Of a stretch of 27,132 bases of DNA, positions 6,937 through 16,314 are shown in pieces. This DNA is from CAYUPI01 sp964446585. GTDB lineage: Bacteria; Verrucomicrobiota; Verrucomicrobiia; Limisphaerales; UBA8199. The translations under genes and the position numbers were made by a program. The DNA lies in contig CAYUPI010000069.1 in assembly GCA_964446585.1 (NCBI GenBank), positions 1 through 27,132 on the forward strand, given 5' to 3'. Each line of letters starts with the position of its first letter. Within the stretch, counting starts at the first letter, position 1. Under the pieces are notes generated by a model. It searched no databases and was not told where the DNA came from. It saw only the letters and a program-made list of their open reading frames with translations.

Positions 6937-8988
6937 ATGAAGCCTATTGCCGACCCACGAAGGACCCTTTCTGCCTTGATGATCGGGTTTTTTCTTTTCG
7001 CTGGGGGATGCGCGACGAAGCCAGCGAGGGAAACATCAGTTGCGGCGCAGCCAGTCGATGGGGAATACAAGATTGGGAAGAGGTTCACGTTACGCTCCGA
7101 AATCCTCCATGAGAACCGGAATTTCTGGGTCTATCTCCCAAAGTCTTATCAGAACACGGTTTTCGTCCCCAAAAAGTACCCCGTGCTCTACATTTTGGAT
7201 GGAGATGTCCATTTTCATTCTGCCAGCGGGGTAGTGCAGTTCATGAGCGATGGAAACAATGGCAATACCCAGATTCCGGAGATGATCGTGGTAGCCATTC
7301 CGAATACGTTCAGAACTCGCGATCTCACACCGACCCACACGACCAAGAGTGAAAGCGGGAAGCAAGAACCATCTCTCGCTTCCAGTGGAGGTGGGGAAGC
7401 TTTCCTGAATTTTCTCCAAAACGAACTCATCCCGCATATCGAGGCCAATTATCGGACCTTGCCCCATCGGGTTCTCGTGGGTCATTCGCTTGGAGGACTT
7501 CTGGCCACGGATGTCTTGCTGCGTCAGCCGCCAATTTTTCAGGGTTACATTGCCATCGATCCGAGTCTGTGGTGGGACGATCAACTTCTGTTGAGCAAGG
7601 CTCGCGAGAGGCTGCAGAAAACAAACGACTTTCGCGGCGCGATTTATATATCCGTCGCCAACAATCCACCGTCAGAAGACTTCGATGCGAATCGGGCAAA
7701 GAATTCCTGCATGGATTTTGCAAGTTTGCTTCAGACGAACAACTCCTCGGTATTTCACTCGGCGGTCCAATATTTCGACTCGGAAAACCACGGTTCAGTG
7801 CCGTTGCTCAGCCTGTACCACGGCTTGTTGTTCTTATTCGATGGTTACAAACCGCCGGGCTCAGCCATCGATCACCCTGAGCTGCTGAATGAGCATTTTG
7901 CGAAAGTGTCGGAGCGCCTGGGCGTTCAGTTCCTGCCACCGGAGGAGATGGTCGCTCTTTTCGGCAACATCATGCTTTACAGTAAACGCTCCCCGAGTAA
8001 GGCCATCCAATGGCTTAAGATTAATGTGACGAATTATCCGGATTCATTCAGCGCACAAGACAATCTTGCGACAGCGTACGTAAGGAAAGGCGAAATGGAG
8101 CTGGCACTTAAGAGCTACGAGGCCTCCTGGAATCTGAACCGGAATCGTTGGGCAGAGGACGCTGTGCGGCGGGATAGCAGCGCCAATGCGCTGGTCAACA
8201 TCTTCAAGCTCGGAGGCAAACGCGAGGACGTGCGCTCGTTTCTGGCCGAACGGCTGCAGTCGCCAGAAGGAAGCCGGCTCACAAATACCGGCTTCTGGGA
8301 ATTGCATGGCGCCATATGCGCGCGGACGGGGGATTGGAAAGATGCCGCTACGGATTTTGCCAGGCTGATCGTTCTGGAGCCAACGAATCACCTGCATTAT
8401 CACTCTCTGGCGCCGTTGCTGGTGGCTACCGGCGATCTCAAGGCGTACCGGCGTCACTGTGCCGCCGAGATCTTCCGCTTCGGCCGGACGGACAACTTAA
8501 ATGTCGCCGAACGGATGGCCAAAGACTGCCTGATTCTTCCCTTCCCAGGCAGCGATCTGCGCTCAATCGAAAAATGGGCCGATACCGCGGTCATATTGGG
8601 GAAGGCCAGGCCGGATCTTCCATTTTTCCAATTTGTGAAAGGTCTTGTTGAATATCGGCAGAGGCATTTTTCCAGCGCTGCAAATTGGACGGAAAAGGTA
8701 GTGGCCCAACCCGTCTGGGTTTTCCGGGACGCGCAGGCCTATCTAGTGTTGGCGATGGCACAGCATCAACTCGGTCAACACGCCAAGGCCCTTGCCACTT
8801 TGGACAAAGGCATTGACGTTATCGAGACAAGGATGCGCAGCCTTAAGAGTGGCGACATTGGGGACGGGTGGATCGACTGGATCATTGTTCAAACACTGAG
8901 GAAAGAGGCCGAAGCTCTGATTGAAAATCCGGCTGGAGGCCGGCAGACAAAGTCGGAAGGCAACGGACCGAGCACGCCTCGGCCGTAA
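6937..8988 (+). CDS. Lipoprotein esterase (enterochelin-esterase/PF00756 type) with C-terminal TPR region
   Basis: From ATG 6937 the 683-residue protein begins with a lipoprotein-type signal (MKPIADPRRTLSALMIGFFLFAGGC, Cys25). The frame is open upstream to 6856, but that would bury this signal. Residues about 40-320 form an alpha/beta hydrolase of the IroE/Fes/esterase-D group: KYPVLYILDGD, nucleophile elbow GHSLGG (Ser about 184), DPSLWWD, and the likely catalytic His about 285 in SENHGS. Residues about 370-660 are helical repeats of TPR type (ALKSYEASWNLNR, AKALATLDKGIDV). The substrate is unknown; family members hydrolyse siderophore or other esters. It is transcribed divergently from the exported repeat protein with a 259-bp gap in which I see no clear promoter. 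It converges on the ABC operon. Confidence 0.82.
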   Translation: MKPIADPRRTLSALMIGFFLFAGGCATKPARETSVAAQPVDGEYKIGKRFTLRSEILHENRNFWVYLPKSYQNTVFVPKKYPVLYILDGDVHFHSASGVVQFMSDGNNGNTQIPEMIVVAIPNTFRTRDLTPTHTTKSESGKQEPSLASSGGGEAFLNFLQNELIPHIEANYRTLPHRVLVGHSLGGLLATDVLLRQPPIFQGYIAIDPSLWWDDQLLLSKARERLQKTNDFRGAIYISVANNPPSEDFDANRAKNSCMDFASLLQTNNSSVFHSAVQYFDSENHGSVPLLSLYHGLLFLFDGYKPPGSAIDHPELLNEHFAKVSERLGVQFLPPEEMVALFGNIMLYSKRSPSKAIQWLKINVTNYPDSFSAQDNLATAYVRKGEMELALKSYEASWNLNRNRWAEDAVRRDSSANALVNIFKLGGKREDVRSFLAERLQSPEGSRLTNTGFWELHGAICARTGDWKDAATDFARLIVLEPTNHLHYHSLAPLLVATGDLKAYRRHCAAEIFRFGRTDNLNVAERMAKDCLILPFPGSDLRSIEKWADTAVILGKARPDLPFFQFVKGLVEYRQRHFSSAANWTEKVVAQPVWVFRDAQAYLVLAMAQHQLGQHAKALATLDKGIDVIETRMRSLKSGDIGDGWIDWIIVQTLRKEAEALIENPAGGRQTKSEGNGPSTPRP

Positions 8989-9067
8989 CCTATCAGCCTC
9001 GTTTCTCACTAACTAAACTCGCGACCGGTGGCGCACCTGGGAAGTGAAAGTCGGTGTCGTTTACCCC

Positions 9068-9880
9068 TTAAATATAATTTCGCTGCAACATTTCGGCGAC
9101 GGTCGGGTCGAGTTGTTCGCGTCGGCGCACATCGTCGAAGCGCCGCAACAGATCCTCGGGCCGCACACGCGCCCGCTCGGCTCCCTGCAAATCGTGCAGC
9201 ACCTGGCCGCGATGCATCATGACGATGCGGTCGCCGAGATGCACAGCTTGCTGCATCGAGTGCGTGACCATCAGTGTCGTCAATTTGTCGCGCTGGATGA
9301 TCTCATGGGTGAGACGGATGACCTGGTCGGCGCTTTTGGGATCGAGCGCGGCGGTGTGCTCGTCGAGAAGCAGTAGTTCTGGCTTGAGCCACGAGGCCAT
9401 GAGCAGCGTCAAGGCCTGGCGTTGTCCGCCGGACAAACTGCCGATGACATTGTCGAGACGGTCTTCGAGGCCCATGTTCAGTGTCCTAATGCGGTCGCGG
9501 AAAGCCGCGCGTGACTTGCGGTGCAAGGCCCACCCAAGACCGCGGGGCCGTCCGCGTCGGGCCGCCATCGAGAGGTTCTCGGCGATGGACATGTTTGGCG
9601 CCGTGCCGCTGAACGGATTTTGGAAAACGCGGCCGATCAGCTTGGCCCGGCGATGTTCGGTCCAACGGGTGATGTCACGGCCGGCGAGCGTCAGCCGGCC
9701 CGTGTCGGCAATAAAAGTGCCGGCCACAGCGTTGAGGAGGGTGGACTTGCCCGAGCCATTCGTGCCGATGATGAGCAGGAACGAGCCGCGCTCGAGCCGG
9801 AGCGAGACGTCCCGCAGCGCGCGCACTTCGTTCGGCGTGCCGGGATTGAACGTTTTTGTGAGCTTGGCGATCTCGAGCAT
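9068..9880 (-). CDS. ABC transporter ATPase (TrpXYZ-like system)
   Basis: The 270-residue nucleotide-binding subunit carries Walker A GTNGSGKST (39-47), a Q-loop at FQNPF, signature LSGGQ (149-153), Walker B LLLLDE (169-174) and the H-loop in VTHSMQQ. Its start follows the permease stop by one base (TGA-C-ATG), which indicates translational coupling. The family, seen with ABC_sub_bind-type receptors and a BPD_transp_2 permease, is annotated as a putative tryptophan/tyrosine uptake system (TrpXYZ in streptococci). The true ligand here is not known. It is the last gene of a minus-strand cluster reaching back to 15989. Confidence 0.92.
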   Translation of the reverse strand: MLEIAKLTKTFNPGTPNEVRALRDVSLRLERGSFLLIIGTNGSGKSTLLNAVAGTFIADTGRLTLAGRDITRWTEHRRAKLIGRVFQNPFSGTAPNMSIAENLSMAARRGRPRGLGWALHRKSRAAFRDRIRTLNMGLEDRLDNVIGSLSGGQRQALTLLMASWLKPELLLLDEHTAALDPKSADQVIRLTHEIIQRDKLTTLMVTHSMQQAVHLGDRIVMMHRGQVLHDLQGAERARVRPEDLLRRFDDVRRREQLDPTVAEMLQRNYI

Positions 9881-9881
9881 G

Positions 9882-10823
9882 TCAGGCGACAGAAGGCTTA
9901 GGTTTGGCGGTCCCTTTAAGCCTGCGCAGCAGCATCGGCGCGATCAACGCGACGAAGACAAACGCGGCGGTAATAAGTTTGAGATCGTTCGGATTCAGAC
10001 CCCAGCGCAGCGCGATGGCCACCAGGAGGCGAAACAGCACTGACCCCATGACCGCGCCGGTGATCAGCAGCCCGATGCGTGTGCTGCCAACAAGCGCTTC
10101 GCCAATAATGACGCTGGCCAGGCCCCAGACAACCATGCCGATGCCCATCTGGACATCGGCGAATCCCTGATACTGAGCGAGGAGGCTGCCCGCCAGCGCG
10201 ATGAGACCGTTCGACAGGGCCAGGCCGAGGATGAGGATGAAATCGACGCTCACACCCAGCGCGCGTATCATTTGCGGGTTGTCGCCCGTGGCGCGCATGG
10301 CGGTGCCGAGGTTTGTGCGAAAGAAAAGATAGAGAGTCAGCCCGAGGCAGCAGACCAGAATCAGCATCCCCACCAAGGTGGCGGCGTCGCGCAACCCGAC
10401 CGTCCAGCCCAGCACGTCGAGATCGGCCGCAGCATGGAACCATCTGGCAGCCAGGCCCTCCGCTTTGCTCGCGAGAGTGGCCTCGTTAAGCAGTGGGACG
10501 TTGCTCTTGCCCATGACGTGAAGGTTGACGGAATAAAGCGCGGTCATGACGAGGATGCCGCTGAGCAGGCCGTTAATCTTGAACTTGGTGTGCAGCACGC
10601 CGGTAGTCATGCCCGCGAGCAAGCCCGCAACAAAGCCGGCGAGCGTGGCCACCACGGGCGCGACGCGGTGGACCAGCAGTGTAGCCGTTACCGCGGCGCC
10701 AAGCGTGATCGAACCGTCCGCCGTGATGTCGGGGAAATTGAAGATACGGAAGCTGAGGTAAACCCCAAGCGCGAGGAGGGCGAGTATGAGACCGATGGTG
10801 GTGGCTCCGATCAGCAGTGTCAT
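9882..10823 (-). CDS. ABC transporter permease (BPD_transp_2, TrpXYZ-like)
   Basis: The protein is a 313-residue, highly hydrophobic membrane subunit with about eight to nine transmembrane segments. The stretch YLSFRIFNFPDITADGS near the N-terminus is characteristic of permeases of the TrpXYZ/ABC_sub_bind family. The start at ATG 10823 leaves 10 bp to the preceding STAS gene. The frame is open to 10865, but that start would overlap the STAS gene and add a charged, non-membrane leader. It pairs with the ATPase directly downstream and with the triple substrate-binding protein two genes upstream. Confidence 0.9.
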   Translation of the reverse strand: MTLLIGATTIGLILALLALGVYLSFRIFNFPDITADGSITLGAAVTATLLVHRVAPVVATLAGFVAGLLAGMTTGVLHTKFKINGLLSGILVMTALYSVNLHVMGKSNVPLLNEATLASKAEGLAARWFHAAADLDVLGWTVGLRDAATLVGMLILVCCLGLTLYLFFRTNLGTAMRATGDNPQMIRALGVSVDFILILGLALSNGLIALAGSLLAQYQGFADVQMGIGMVVWGLASVIIGEALVGSTRIGLLITGAVMGSVLFRLLVAIALRWGLNPNDLKLITAAFVFVALIAPMLLRRLKGTAKPKPSVA

Positions 10824-10833
10824 AGCGTGGCGT

Positions 10834-12081
10834 TCAAGTTTCCGTTGTGCGGCCAGACTTCCCAAGCGGCCCGGTCCAGCAAGCGCCGCGCATGAGTTCG
10901 GTCTGGCCTACGCCTTCGAATTCACGCTCGTCAGACAGCAGGTGCAAGATCGCGCGCGCCGACTCGCTGCCAAGCAGACCGGCGATGACATCCCGGAGGC
11001 TGATATTGCCTTTTGCCAGTGGCCGATAGCCGAACACCGCCGCGTGGAAATGCCCCTGGGTGGTTGCGCCGGAGCCGAGCGGGCGAAGGAATGCGCCCAG
11101 GTCGGGCTGAGGCTGGCGCTCGGCGAAGCCGACGATCAGAGAGAGGTGACGTTCGTCGCTTCGCTCAGTGGTGAACGAGAGCCAGTCACGCACAGCGGGA
11201 AAATCCAACGGCGACTTTCCATCGGCGAGCACGGGCGAACGTCGCAGCGTCGCTCCCACCAGACTGGCGCTCTCAGCCATAATGACGAAAACGGCGGCAG
11301 ATGTTCCCAGGTCTCCCAGCGCGACCTCGACCAGATCAGACAGCGCGATGACGCCGCGCTCGGCCGCCGACGCTTCGAAACGCAACAGGCGGGACAGGGT
11401 GCCGGTCGCGCTGAGTCCGTAGAGGACGTTCAGCTCGGGGACAAATTGGCCTTCGACCACCTGGAAATCCGGGACACTACTGCCGTCCGTGGGCTGGGTA
11501 ACAACCGCGCCCCCCACGGCGAGAAATTCGCCGAAACGCGAGCGGCAGTCCGCGGGGTCGTTGCCGAATGCTCCCAGGCCGAGGCCGACGCGCTCGGCGT
11601 CGAAACGAACGCGGGAGCATTCAGCCGCTAAGAGTTGGCCGGCGGCGAATTTCTCCGGGTGCCCATGGAGATGGCCCTCCAACGCGCGCCCGCCGGTTTG
11701 TTCGTAAGATTCAAACTGTACGCCCTTTCGCTCCGACAGGCGGGTCCCAGCCTGGGATTTCGTCGGCGAAGGTGCTTCGAGATCGCCCACCAGCATGGCC
11801 GCAATGCCGGAGAGCTGCAGCACCGAGAGAATGGCCTCGGTGGCGCGCACCACGCGAAGCTCGCCGTGCGCGGCCAGGAGCTGTTTGAAATACTTCAGCA
11901 ACACACGAATGCCGGCGGAGCTGAGGTAGCTCACCTCGGCAAGATCGAGATCGATATAATGCTGCCCGGTGCGAATGGCCGATTCGATGGCATTGCCGAC
12001 GTGATCGGCCCAGTTGGCGTCGAGCCGGCCCTTGAGCTTCAGCTCGTGCCGGCCTTCGGCGGTCTGAGAAATGATTTCCAT
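10834..12081 (-). CDS. STAS-domain protein with a large unknown C-terminal domain
   Basis: Of 415 residues, about 1-105 form a STAS/anti-sigma-antagonist domain. The sequence around SYLSSAGIRVLL places Ser55 where SpoIIAA has its phosphorylated serine. A short linker (about 105-120) leads to about 290 residues (GVQFESYEQTGGRALEGHLHG..., VVTQPTDGSSVPDFQV, GSGATTQGHFHAAVFGYRPL) that I do not recognise. This part has no membrane span or signal and is rich in small residues and strands. The gene lies between the substrate-binding protein (10 bp) and the permease (10 bp), so it is very probably co-expressed with the transporter. Its position suggests a cytosolic regulator of, or reporter from, the ABC importer. 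That role is inference. Confidence 0.8.
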   Translation of the reverse strand: MEIISQTAEGRHELKLKGRLDANWADHVGNAIESAIRTGQHYIDLDLAEVSYLSSAGIRVLLKYFKQLLAAHGELRVVRATEAILSVLQLSGIAAMLVGDLEAPSPTKSQAGTRLSERKGVQFESYEQTGGRALEGHLHGHPEKFAAGQLLAAECSRVRFDAERVGLGLGAFGNDPADCRSRFGEFLAVGGAVVTQPTDGSSVPDFQVVEGQFVPELNVLYGLSATGTLSRLLRFEASAAERGVIALSDLVEVALGDLGTSAAVFVIMAESASLVGATLRRSPVLADGKSPLDFPAVRDWLSFTTERSDERHLSLIVGFAERQPQPDLGAFLRPLGSGATTQGHFHAAVFGYRPLAKGNISLRDVIAGLLGSESARAILHLLSDEREFEGVGQTELMRGACWTGPLGKSGRTTET

Positions 12082-12091
12082 GAGCAGCGGT

Positions 12092-15052
12092 TCAGTTCAC
12101 GGATTCGCCGCGGTGCAGCAGTTCGGGCGGGATGACGATACTGCTTTGAGCGGCGGCGGCGGGGTTAAAGGTATATTTGATCTTTTGAACGAGCAGGAAT
12201 GGAATTGCCGCCGGCGACTCGCCGCGCAACACTCGTGCCGCCATTTCCGCCGAGGCCACGCCGCCATCAAAAAAATCGCGGGAGATGGTCATGAACGCGC
12301 CGGACTTTGCCTGACCGGACGCGAAGCCCATGAGAGGCAGGCGCGCGCGCTTGGCGGCCTGCGCGATGCTGGCGAAGCTCGCGCCGGTGAGGTTGTCCGA
12401 AATCTGGCAGATGGCATCCACGTTGCGCCCGCACAAGGCCAAGGCGGCATCGGCGACCTCGCTGCTGCTGCTAATGCCGACCAACTCGACCTCGATTCCA
12501 AGACGTGCGGCGGCCTTGAGCAATTCGTCCTTGTAGAAGACCGAATTGACTTCCGAGGGCACGAACAGCGTGCCGATGCGCTTCACGCTGGGAAGGCACT
12601 GCCGCAACGCCTGCAGGCCCTCGTCGTGTGGAGCGGGGATGTAGGCGCCGGTCACGAAGGGCAAGTGTTCGGTTTCGCTCTTGCCCGCGCCGGCCACCAT
12701 GGGATTCGCGACCAATGAAAACACGACCGGCCGGCCATTGGCGCGGCGTAAGCAAGCCTGCAGCGCCGGTGTGGTCGAGGCCAGGAGGAGATCCGTGCCG
12801 TCGGAGAGAGCAGCGTCGATCATAGTGCTGAGCGTAGCCATGTCCCCCTGTGCATTGCGCATGCGGAGCTCGAAATCACGCCCGGGCTGCAAGCCGGCCC
12901 GCTCGAGGCCGACCAGCAGGCCCTCGCGGTTAATCTCAACGTTGGGCGTCTCAATGAATTCGACCAGGTCGATCTTGACCTTGCGAGCCAACGGAGCGTG
13001 ATTGGTTGCTGTCGAAGCACCCGGCTTCGTCGCAGCCTGTTCGGTGGAGCCGCGAGCCGCCTCAGCGATGATTGTTTGCGGAAATTTCAAACCGAGTTTT
13101 TCCGACAGCGACAAGTCGAGCCAGACAGCCCGCTCGGAGACGTTTTCCATTGGAATGCCCGCGGGGCTTTCGCCGAGCAGGACGCGAGCGAGCGGTTTGG
13201 CGATCGCAAAACCGGGACGATAGTAGCCGAGCCCCATGCAGGCGACCGCGCCGCGTTTGGCGGAATCCGGATCGTCCACGAATAGCGGCAACTTTGCATC
13301 CCGCGTGGCTTTAACCACCGCATCAAAGCCCTGGATGACCGTGTTATCGCCCTGGATATAAACGGCGTCCACGCGTCGGCTGGCGAGCGCCTGCGCCGCC
13401 TGGATCACCTCGGCGGGCGAGGCAACGGTCACTTCGTCCAGCTTCATTCCCGCCTTCGCAAAGAGGCCCCGCGCAACCTGGATAACCTTGACCGAGTTAG
13501 CCTCCGAAGCGTTGTAAATGGTGCCAATGGACTTCGCTGTGGGCATGGTTTCACGGATCAGATTCACCATGTCCTGCACTGGTGGGAAGGAACCAATGCC
13601 GGTGACGTGCGGCAGATGGTTTGTAAACGACTTGCCGGCCCCTGCCGCGACGGGGTCGGAGCAGTAGGTGAAGACAACGGGCTTATGTTTGACGAAACCG
13701 CAGGCACCGCTGATGACCGGCGTGCTCATGGGCAGGACCACGTCCACATCCGAGCTGTCAAAATTCTGTAGCATGGAGGGAATGTTGACGATTTCTGCCT
13801 GCGCGTGGGCGCGGCGGACTTCGAGGTTTTTCCCCTCCACGAAGCCCTGCTCGCGCAAGCCGTCGAAGATGCCGCGCATGCAGGATTCCGCGCCTGACTC
13901 GGGTGCGAAATAGGCGAGGCCGATTTTGTAAGTCCGGCCAGTTTGAGGCTTGAGCGTGCGAGCAGCAACGGTCGCGAAATTCGGCAGATTCGTGGCCGTG
14001 GCCGTGATGCTGCCGTTAGCCCGTTGGCGGAGCGCCTCAGGAATCGTCCATGAGTCTTTCAGCAAGGCCGGCACGGTTTCGTTGATCAGAAACACCTCGG
14101 GTACGAAGTTTTCGACCGGGATCTTTGCGGGGTCCTTGCCATCCAAAACGTCCGCGGCCAAACGGCCAACGGACCGGCCGACCTCGAAATAGTTCGCGCC
14201 GAGGTCGAAAAGTGATCCCTGGCGGATGTTGGGGGGCAGGGCAGTGAACACCGGGATTTGGGCGAGGCGGGCAGCGTTGATGATGACGCTTGAGGCGAGT
14301 GAAATAGTGACGTCGCCACTGATCCAAATTGCGTCGACGCCGCGCGAGATCACAGAGTTGGCTGACTCGAGCGCGGAGGTGCTGTTCTCCGCGTTGGCTT
14401 CGGCGAGAGTGATGCCGAGTTCCGCGCACACAGCGCGGGCGAGTTTCGTCTGAGCCACCGAGTTCGCCTCGGTGGGATTCCATACCAGGCCGACCGTTTT
14501 GAGTTCCGGGCGCATCTGCCGGGCCATGCGGAAGATGCTGGCTACCGGCTGGATCGAGCCATAGCCGGTCATGTAGGGCGGGTGAATAGCATGATTCGTG
14601 GCCTCGATGCCGACGCCGGCGCTAAATGGGTCGCTCACGAGTCCGAAGACGTGCCGCGTGCGCGCACCGAACTTATTGGCATTGGCGATTGTCTGGAGGG
14701 AAAGCGTGCTGGCGCTGACAATGAGATCGTAGCCACCGCTGGTGACTTCCTTGGCGATGGCGTTGGCGGTGCCGAGGTCCGCTTCGGCGTTATAACGCCT
14801 GATCTGCAGGCGGCCACCGTCAGCGTAACCGCGCTCGGCGAGGGCGTCGATGGCTCCGTTGAGTCCTTCCTCCAGCGCCGGGATGGACGCGTGCTCGACC
14901 ATCGCCACTCGAAACACTTTTCCTGGGGCAACCGGCGCTCCCGCCTTGCGGCGTGAGGAATGGCGCGACCCATGATCGGTGTAAAGCAAAACTCCCGCCG
15001 CCAGTGCCGTGAGGGCGAGTCCCAGCGCGAGGCGTTTCAGTGTCTCGAGCAT
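12092..15052 (-). CDS. Triple-domain ABC substrate-binding protein (three tandem ABC_sub_bind domains)
   Basis: The 986-residue protein begins with a signal peptide or membrane anchor (LKRLALGLALTALAAGVLLY, about 5-24) and then has three successive ABC_sub_bind (PF04392-type) receptor domains, at roughly 48-350, 373-675 and 688-965. Each repeats the family landmarks: an SDPFSAG/SDPVAAGAG/ANPMVAGAG segment, then a TG-containing block, then IG-n-SEANS-like or EVNS motifs, and a DAI/DAV-ISGD/IQGD/ISDN block. The three copies are clearly diverged, so this is not a recent duplication. Usual members have one domain of about 320 residues. It should act outside the membrane, delivering ligand to the permease or sensing it. 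The last half-turns end in IPPELLHRGESVN. It lies 30 bp after a STAS gene and 10 bp before another. Confidence 0.9.
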   Translation of the reverse strand: MLETLKRLALGLALTALAAGVLLYTDHGSRHSSRRKAGAPVAPGKVFRVAMVEHASIPALEEGLNGAIDALAERGYADGGRLQIRRYNAEADLGTANAIAKEVTSGGYDLIVSASTLSLQTIANANKFGARTRHVFGLVSDPFSAGVGIEATNHAIHPPYMTGYGSIQPVASIFRMARQMRPELKTVGLVWNPTEANSVAQTKLARAVCAELGITLAEANAENSTSALESANSVISRGVDAIWISGDVTISLASSVIINAARLAQIPVFTALPPNIRQGSLFDLGANYFEVGRSVGRLAADVLDGKDPAKIPVENFVPEVFLINETVPALLKDSWTIPEALRQRANGSITATATNLPNFATVAARTLKPQTGRTYKIGLAYFAPESGAESCMRGIFDGLREQGFVEGKNLEVRRAHAQAEIVNIPSMLQNFDSSDVDVVLPMSTPVISGACGFVKHKPVVFTYCSDPVAAGAGKSFTNHLPHVTGIGSFPPVQDMVNLIRETMPTAKSIGTIYNASEANSVKVIQVARGLFAKAGMKLDEVTVASPAEVIQAAQALASRRVDAVYIQGDNTVIQGFDAVVKATRDAKLPLFVDDPDSAKRGAVACMGLGYYRPGFAIAKPLARVLLGESPAGIPMENVSERAVWLDLSLSEKLGLKFPQTIIAEAARGSTEQAATKPGASTATNHAPLARKVKIDLVEFIETPNVEINREGLLVGLERAGLQPGRDFELRMRNAQGDMATLSTMIDAALSDGTDLLLASTTPALQACLRRANGRPVVFSLVANPMVAGAGKSETEHLPFVTGAYIPAPHDEGLQALRQCLPSVKRIGTLFVPSEVNSVFYKDELLKAAARLGIEVELVGISSSSEVADAALALCGRNVDAICQISDNLTGASFASIAQAAKRARLPLMGFASGQAKSGAFMTISRDFFDGGVASAEMAARVLRGESPAAIPFLLVQKIKYTFNPAAAAQSSIVIPPELLHRGESVN

Positions 15053-15082
15053 CAGCGATTGGCTCGGGCGCGGGAGCAGCGG

Positions 15083-15463
15083 TTACGGCTGGTAAGTTCG
15101 CTGGCGGGCAAGCAGGTAGGCGTCGAGTTCAGCCTGGTCGCGAAAAATGCGCATGTCAGGAATGTCGCCCATGATGGCGAAGACTTCCTTGATCTGCGGT
15201 TGCAGGTTGACGAAGGAGACCTGGCCGCCGTGCGGCTTCTGCTGCTTGACCGAGAGGAAGAAGAGGCGGATGCCGGCGCTGGTCACGAACTTCAGATGTG
15301 CTAGGTCGAAGATGACTTGCGCGGGTTTCGTCGCGAGCGTGGGCATCAGTTTCGCCTCGAGACTGGCTACCGTGGAATTGTCGAGATTGCCATCCAGCAC
15401 GAGCGTGACTTCGAGGCGGCCGTTGCTGGTTTTCTGGATGATATTGGTAGTGAGTGTGCTCAC
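15083..15463 (-). CDS. STAS-domain anti-sigma-factor antagonist (RsbV/SpoIIAA-like)
   Basis: The 126-residue single-domain protein has the STAS core VTLVLDGNLDNSTVASLE, then IFDLAHLKFVTSAGIRLFFL. Ser62 in VTSAGIR is at the position phosphorylated by RsbW/SpoIIAB kinases in this family. The start is GTG at 15463, since no ATG precedes the conserved region. Located 106 bp after the kinase gene and 30 bp before the triple receptor gene, it is the obvious partner for the kinase at 15570-15989. Confidence 0.88.
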   Translation of the reverse strand: MSTLTTNIIQKTSNGRLEVTLVLDGNLDNSTVASLEAKLMPTLATKPAQVIFDLAHLKFVTSAGIRLFFLSVKQQKPHGGQVSFVNLQPQIKEVFAIMGDIPDMRIFRDQAELDAYLLARQRTYQP

Positions 15464-15569
15464 GTTATTAAATTAGTGGTTGCGATTTCAGTTGAGTATG
15501 TCGTATCGGCGCTGCTTTCACCAGCAATTTATTCTGCCGTTCAGTCTGTCGTCCAGGCGTTTGCCGCGT

Positions 15570-15989
15570 TCAGCGGCTGACGGATTTACGCACCGTGACA
15601 CAGTTTCTGCCGTCGGCACGGAGATAATCCATGCGGTCGGACATCCGGCGCAACAAGTGAATGCCGAGACCGCCGATGGGCCGGGCTTCCACCGGTAATT
15701 TCGTGTCAGGCGCTGGAAAATCGAGCGGATTAAACGGGCGCCCGTCATCCGTCACGGTGAGCACCAACTCGGTACCCGAAAGCTGCAGCTTGATTTCAAC
15801 GATATGTTCGCCCGCATCGTCGTACCCGTATTTGATGCAATTGGTGACGAGTTCCTCGATAGCGAGATTGGCGAAGTAATGAGCGTTGGAGGGCGCGTTA
15901 CGCTCGGCGAGCCATTGTGACGCCGCCTCGTTGGCAGAGCCAATAGCGGCAAAACTAGTTTGAATCCGCAAAGAAAGCTCGTCGGCCAT
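15570..15989 (-). CDS. Anti-sigma factor/serine kinase (RsbW/SpoIIAB-like HATPase)
   Basis: The 139-residue GHKL-type ATPase has N-box EELVTNCIKYGY (Asn50), G1 box DDGRPFNP (81-88) and G2 box GGLGIHLL (106-113). The length and motif spacing match single-domain HATPase_c_2 proteins that bind a sigma factor or other client and phosphorylate a STAS partner. It is the first gene of the minus-strand cluster. No sigma factor is in the window, so its client could be encoded elsewhere, or the module may act directly on a non-sigma target. Confidence 0.88.
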   Translation of the reverse strand: MADELSLRIQTSFAAIGSANEAASQWLAERNAPSNAHYFANLAIEELVTNCIKYGYDDAGEHIVEIKLQLSGTELVLTVTDDGRPFNPLDFPAPDTKLPVEARPIGGLGIHLLRRMSDRMDYLRADGRNCVTVRKSVSR

Positions 15990-16314
15990 GATCGGAACTA
16001 AATGAAATCGGTTTTGACATCTTCAACACACGACCAAAGATTGCGCAATCCTGGGCGTGGACACATCGTCCGCGCTTTCCCAGGCCTGCGGATCGCGGAC
16101 GCTCGAAAACCGCGTTTGCGACCGGTCCTGTAAGTGACCCTGGCGGTCGTTTGCGCATGAGGCTGTCGGGTATCTCTGGCGTAAATGCTGCACTGACAGA
16201 CAATTATGGTGAAAGGTCTGCCACAAGTCCAGTGAGACCAAAGAAGCAGGAGAATCGAAGCGGCCCTTGATCCGTTGCTTGACAGGCCAAAATACCTTGA
16301 TAACATAGGCCGTC
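15990..16314. promoter_or_regulatory. Divergent control region between kinase operon and phosphatase
   Basis: These 325 bp separate the two arms of the partner-switch locus and must hold both promoters. GATTGCGCAATC, a 12-bp perfect palindrome at 16039-16050, is a possible operator. GACCGGTC near 16130 is a second small palindrome. A plausible sigma-70-like promoter reads to the right at 16279-16306. I could not pick a convincing promoter for the leftward operon. Confidence 0.4.
16279..16306 (+). promoter_or_regulatory. Candidate sigma-70-type promoter of the phosphatase gene
   Basis: TTGACA (16279-16284) and TAACAT (16301-16306) are separated by 16 bp. Transcription would start only a base or two before the ATG at 16315, giving a leaderless mRNA, unless translation starts at a later Met. 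Confidence 0.4.

Noticed and set aside
12092..15052. Triple receptor as an assembly duplication
   Set aside because: The three domains differ strongly at protein and DNA level, so they are old copies, not a read-mapping artefact.
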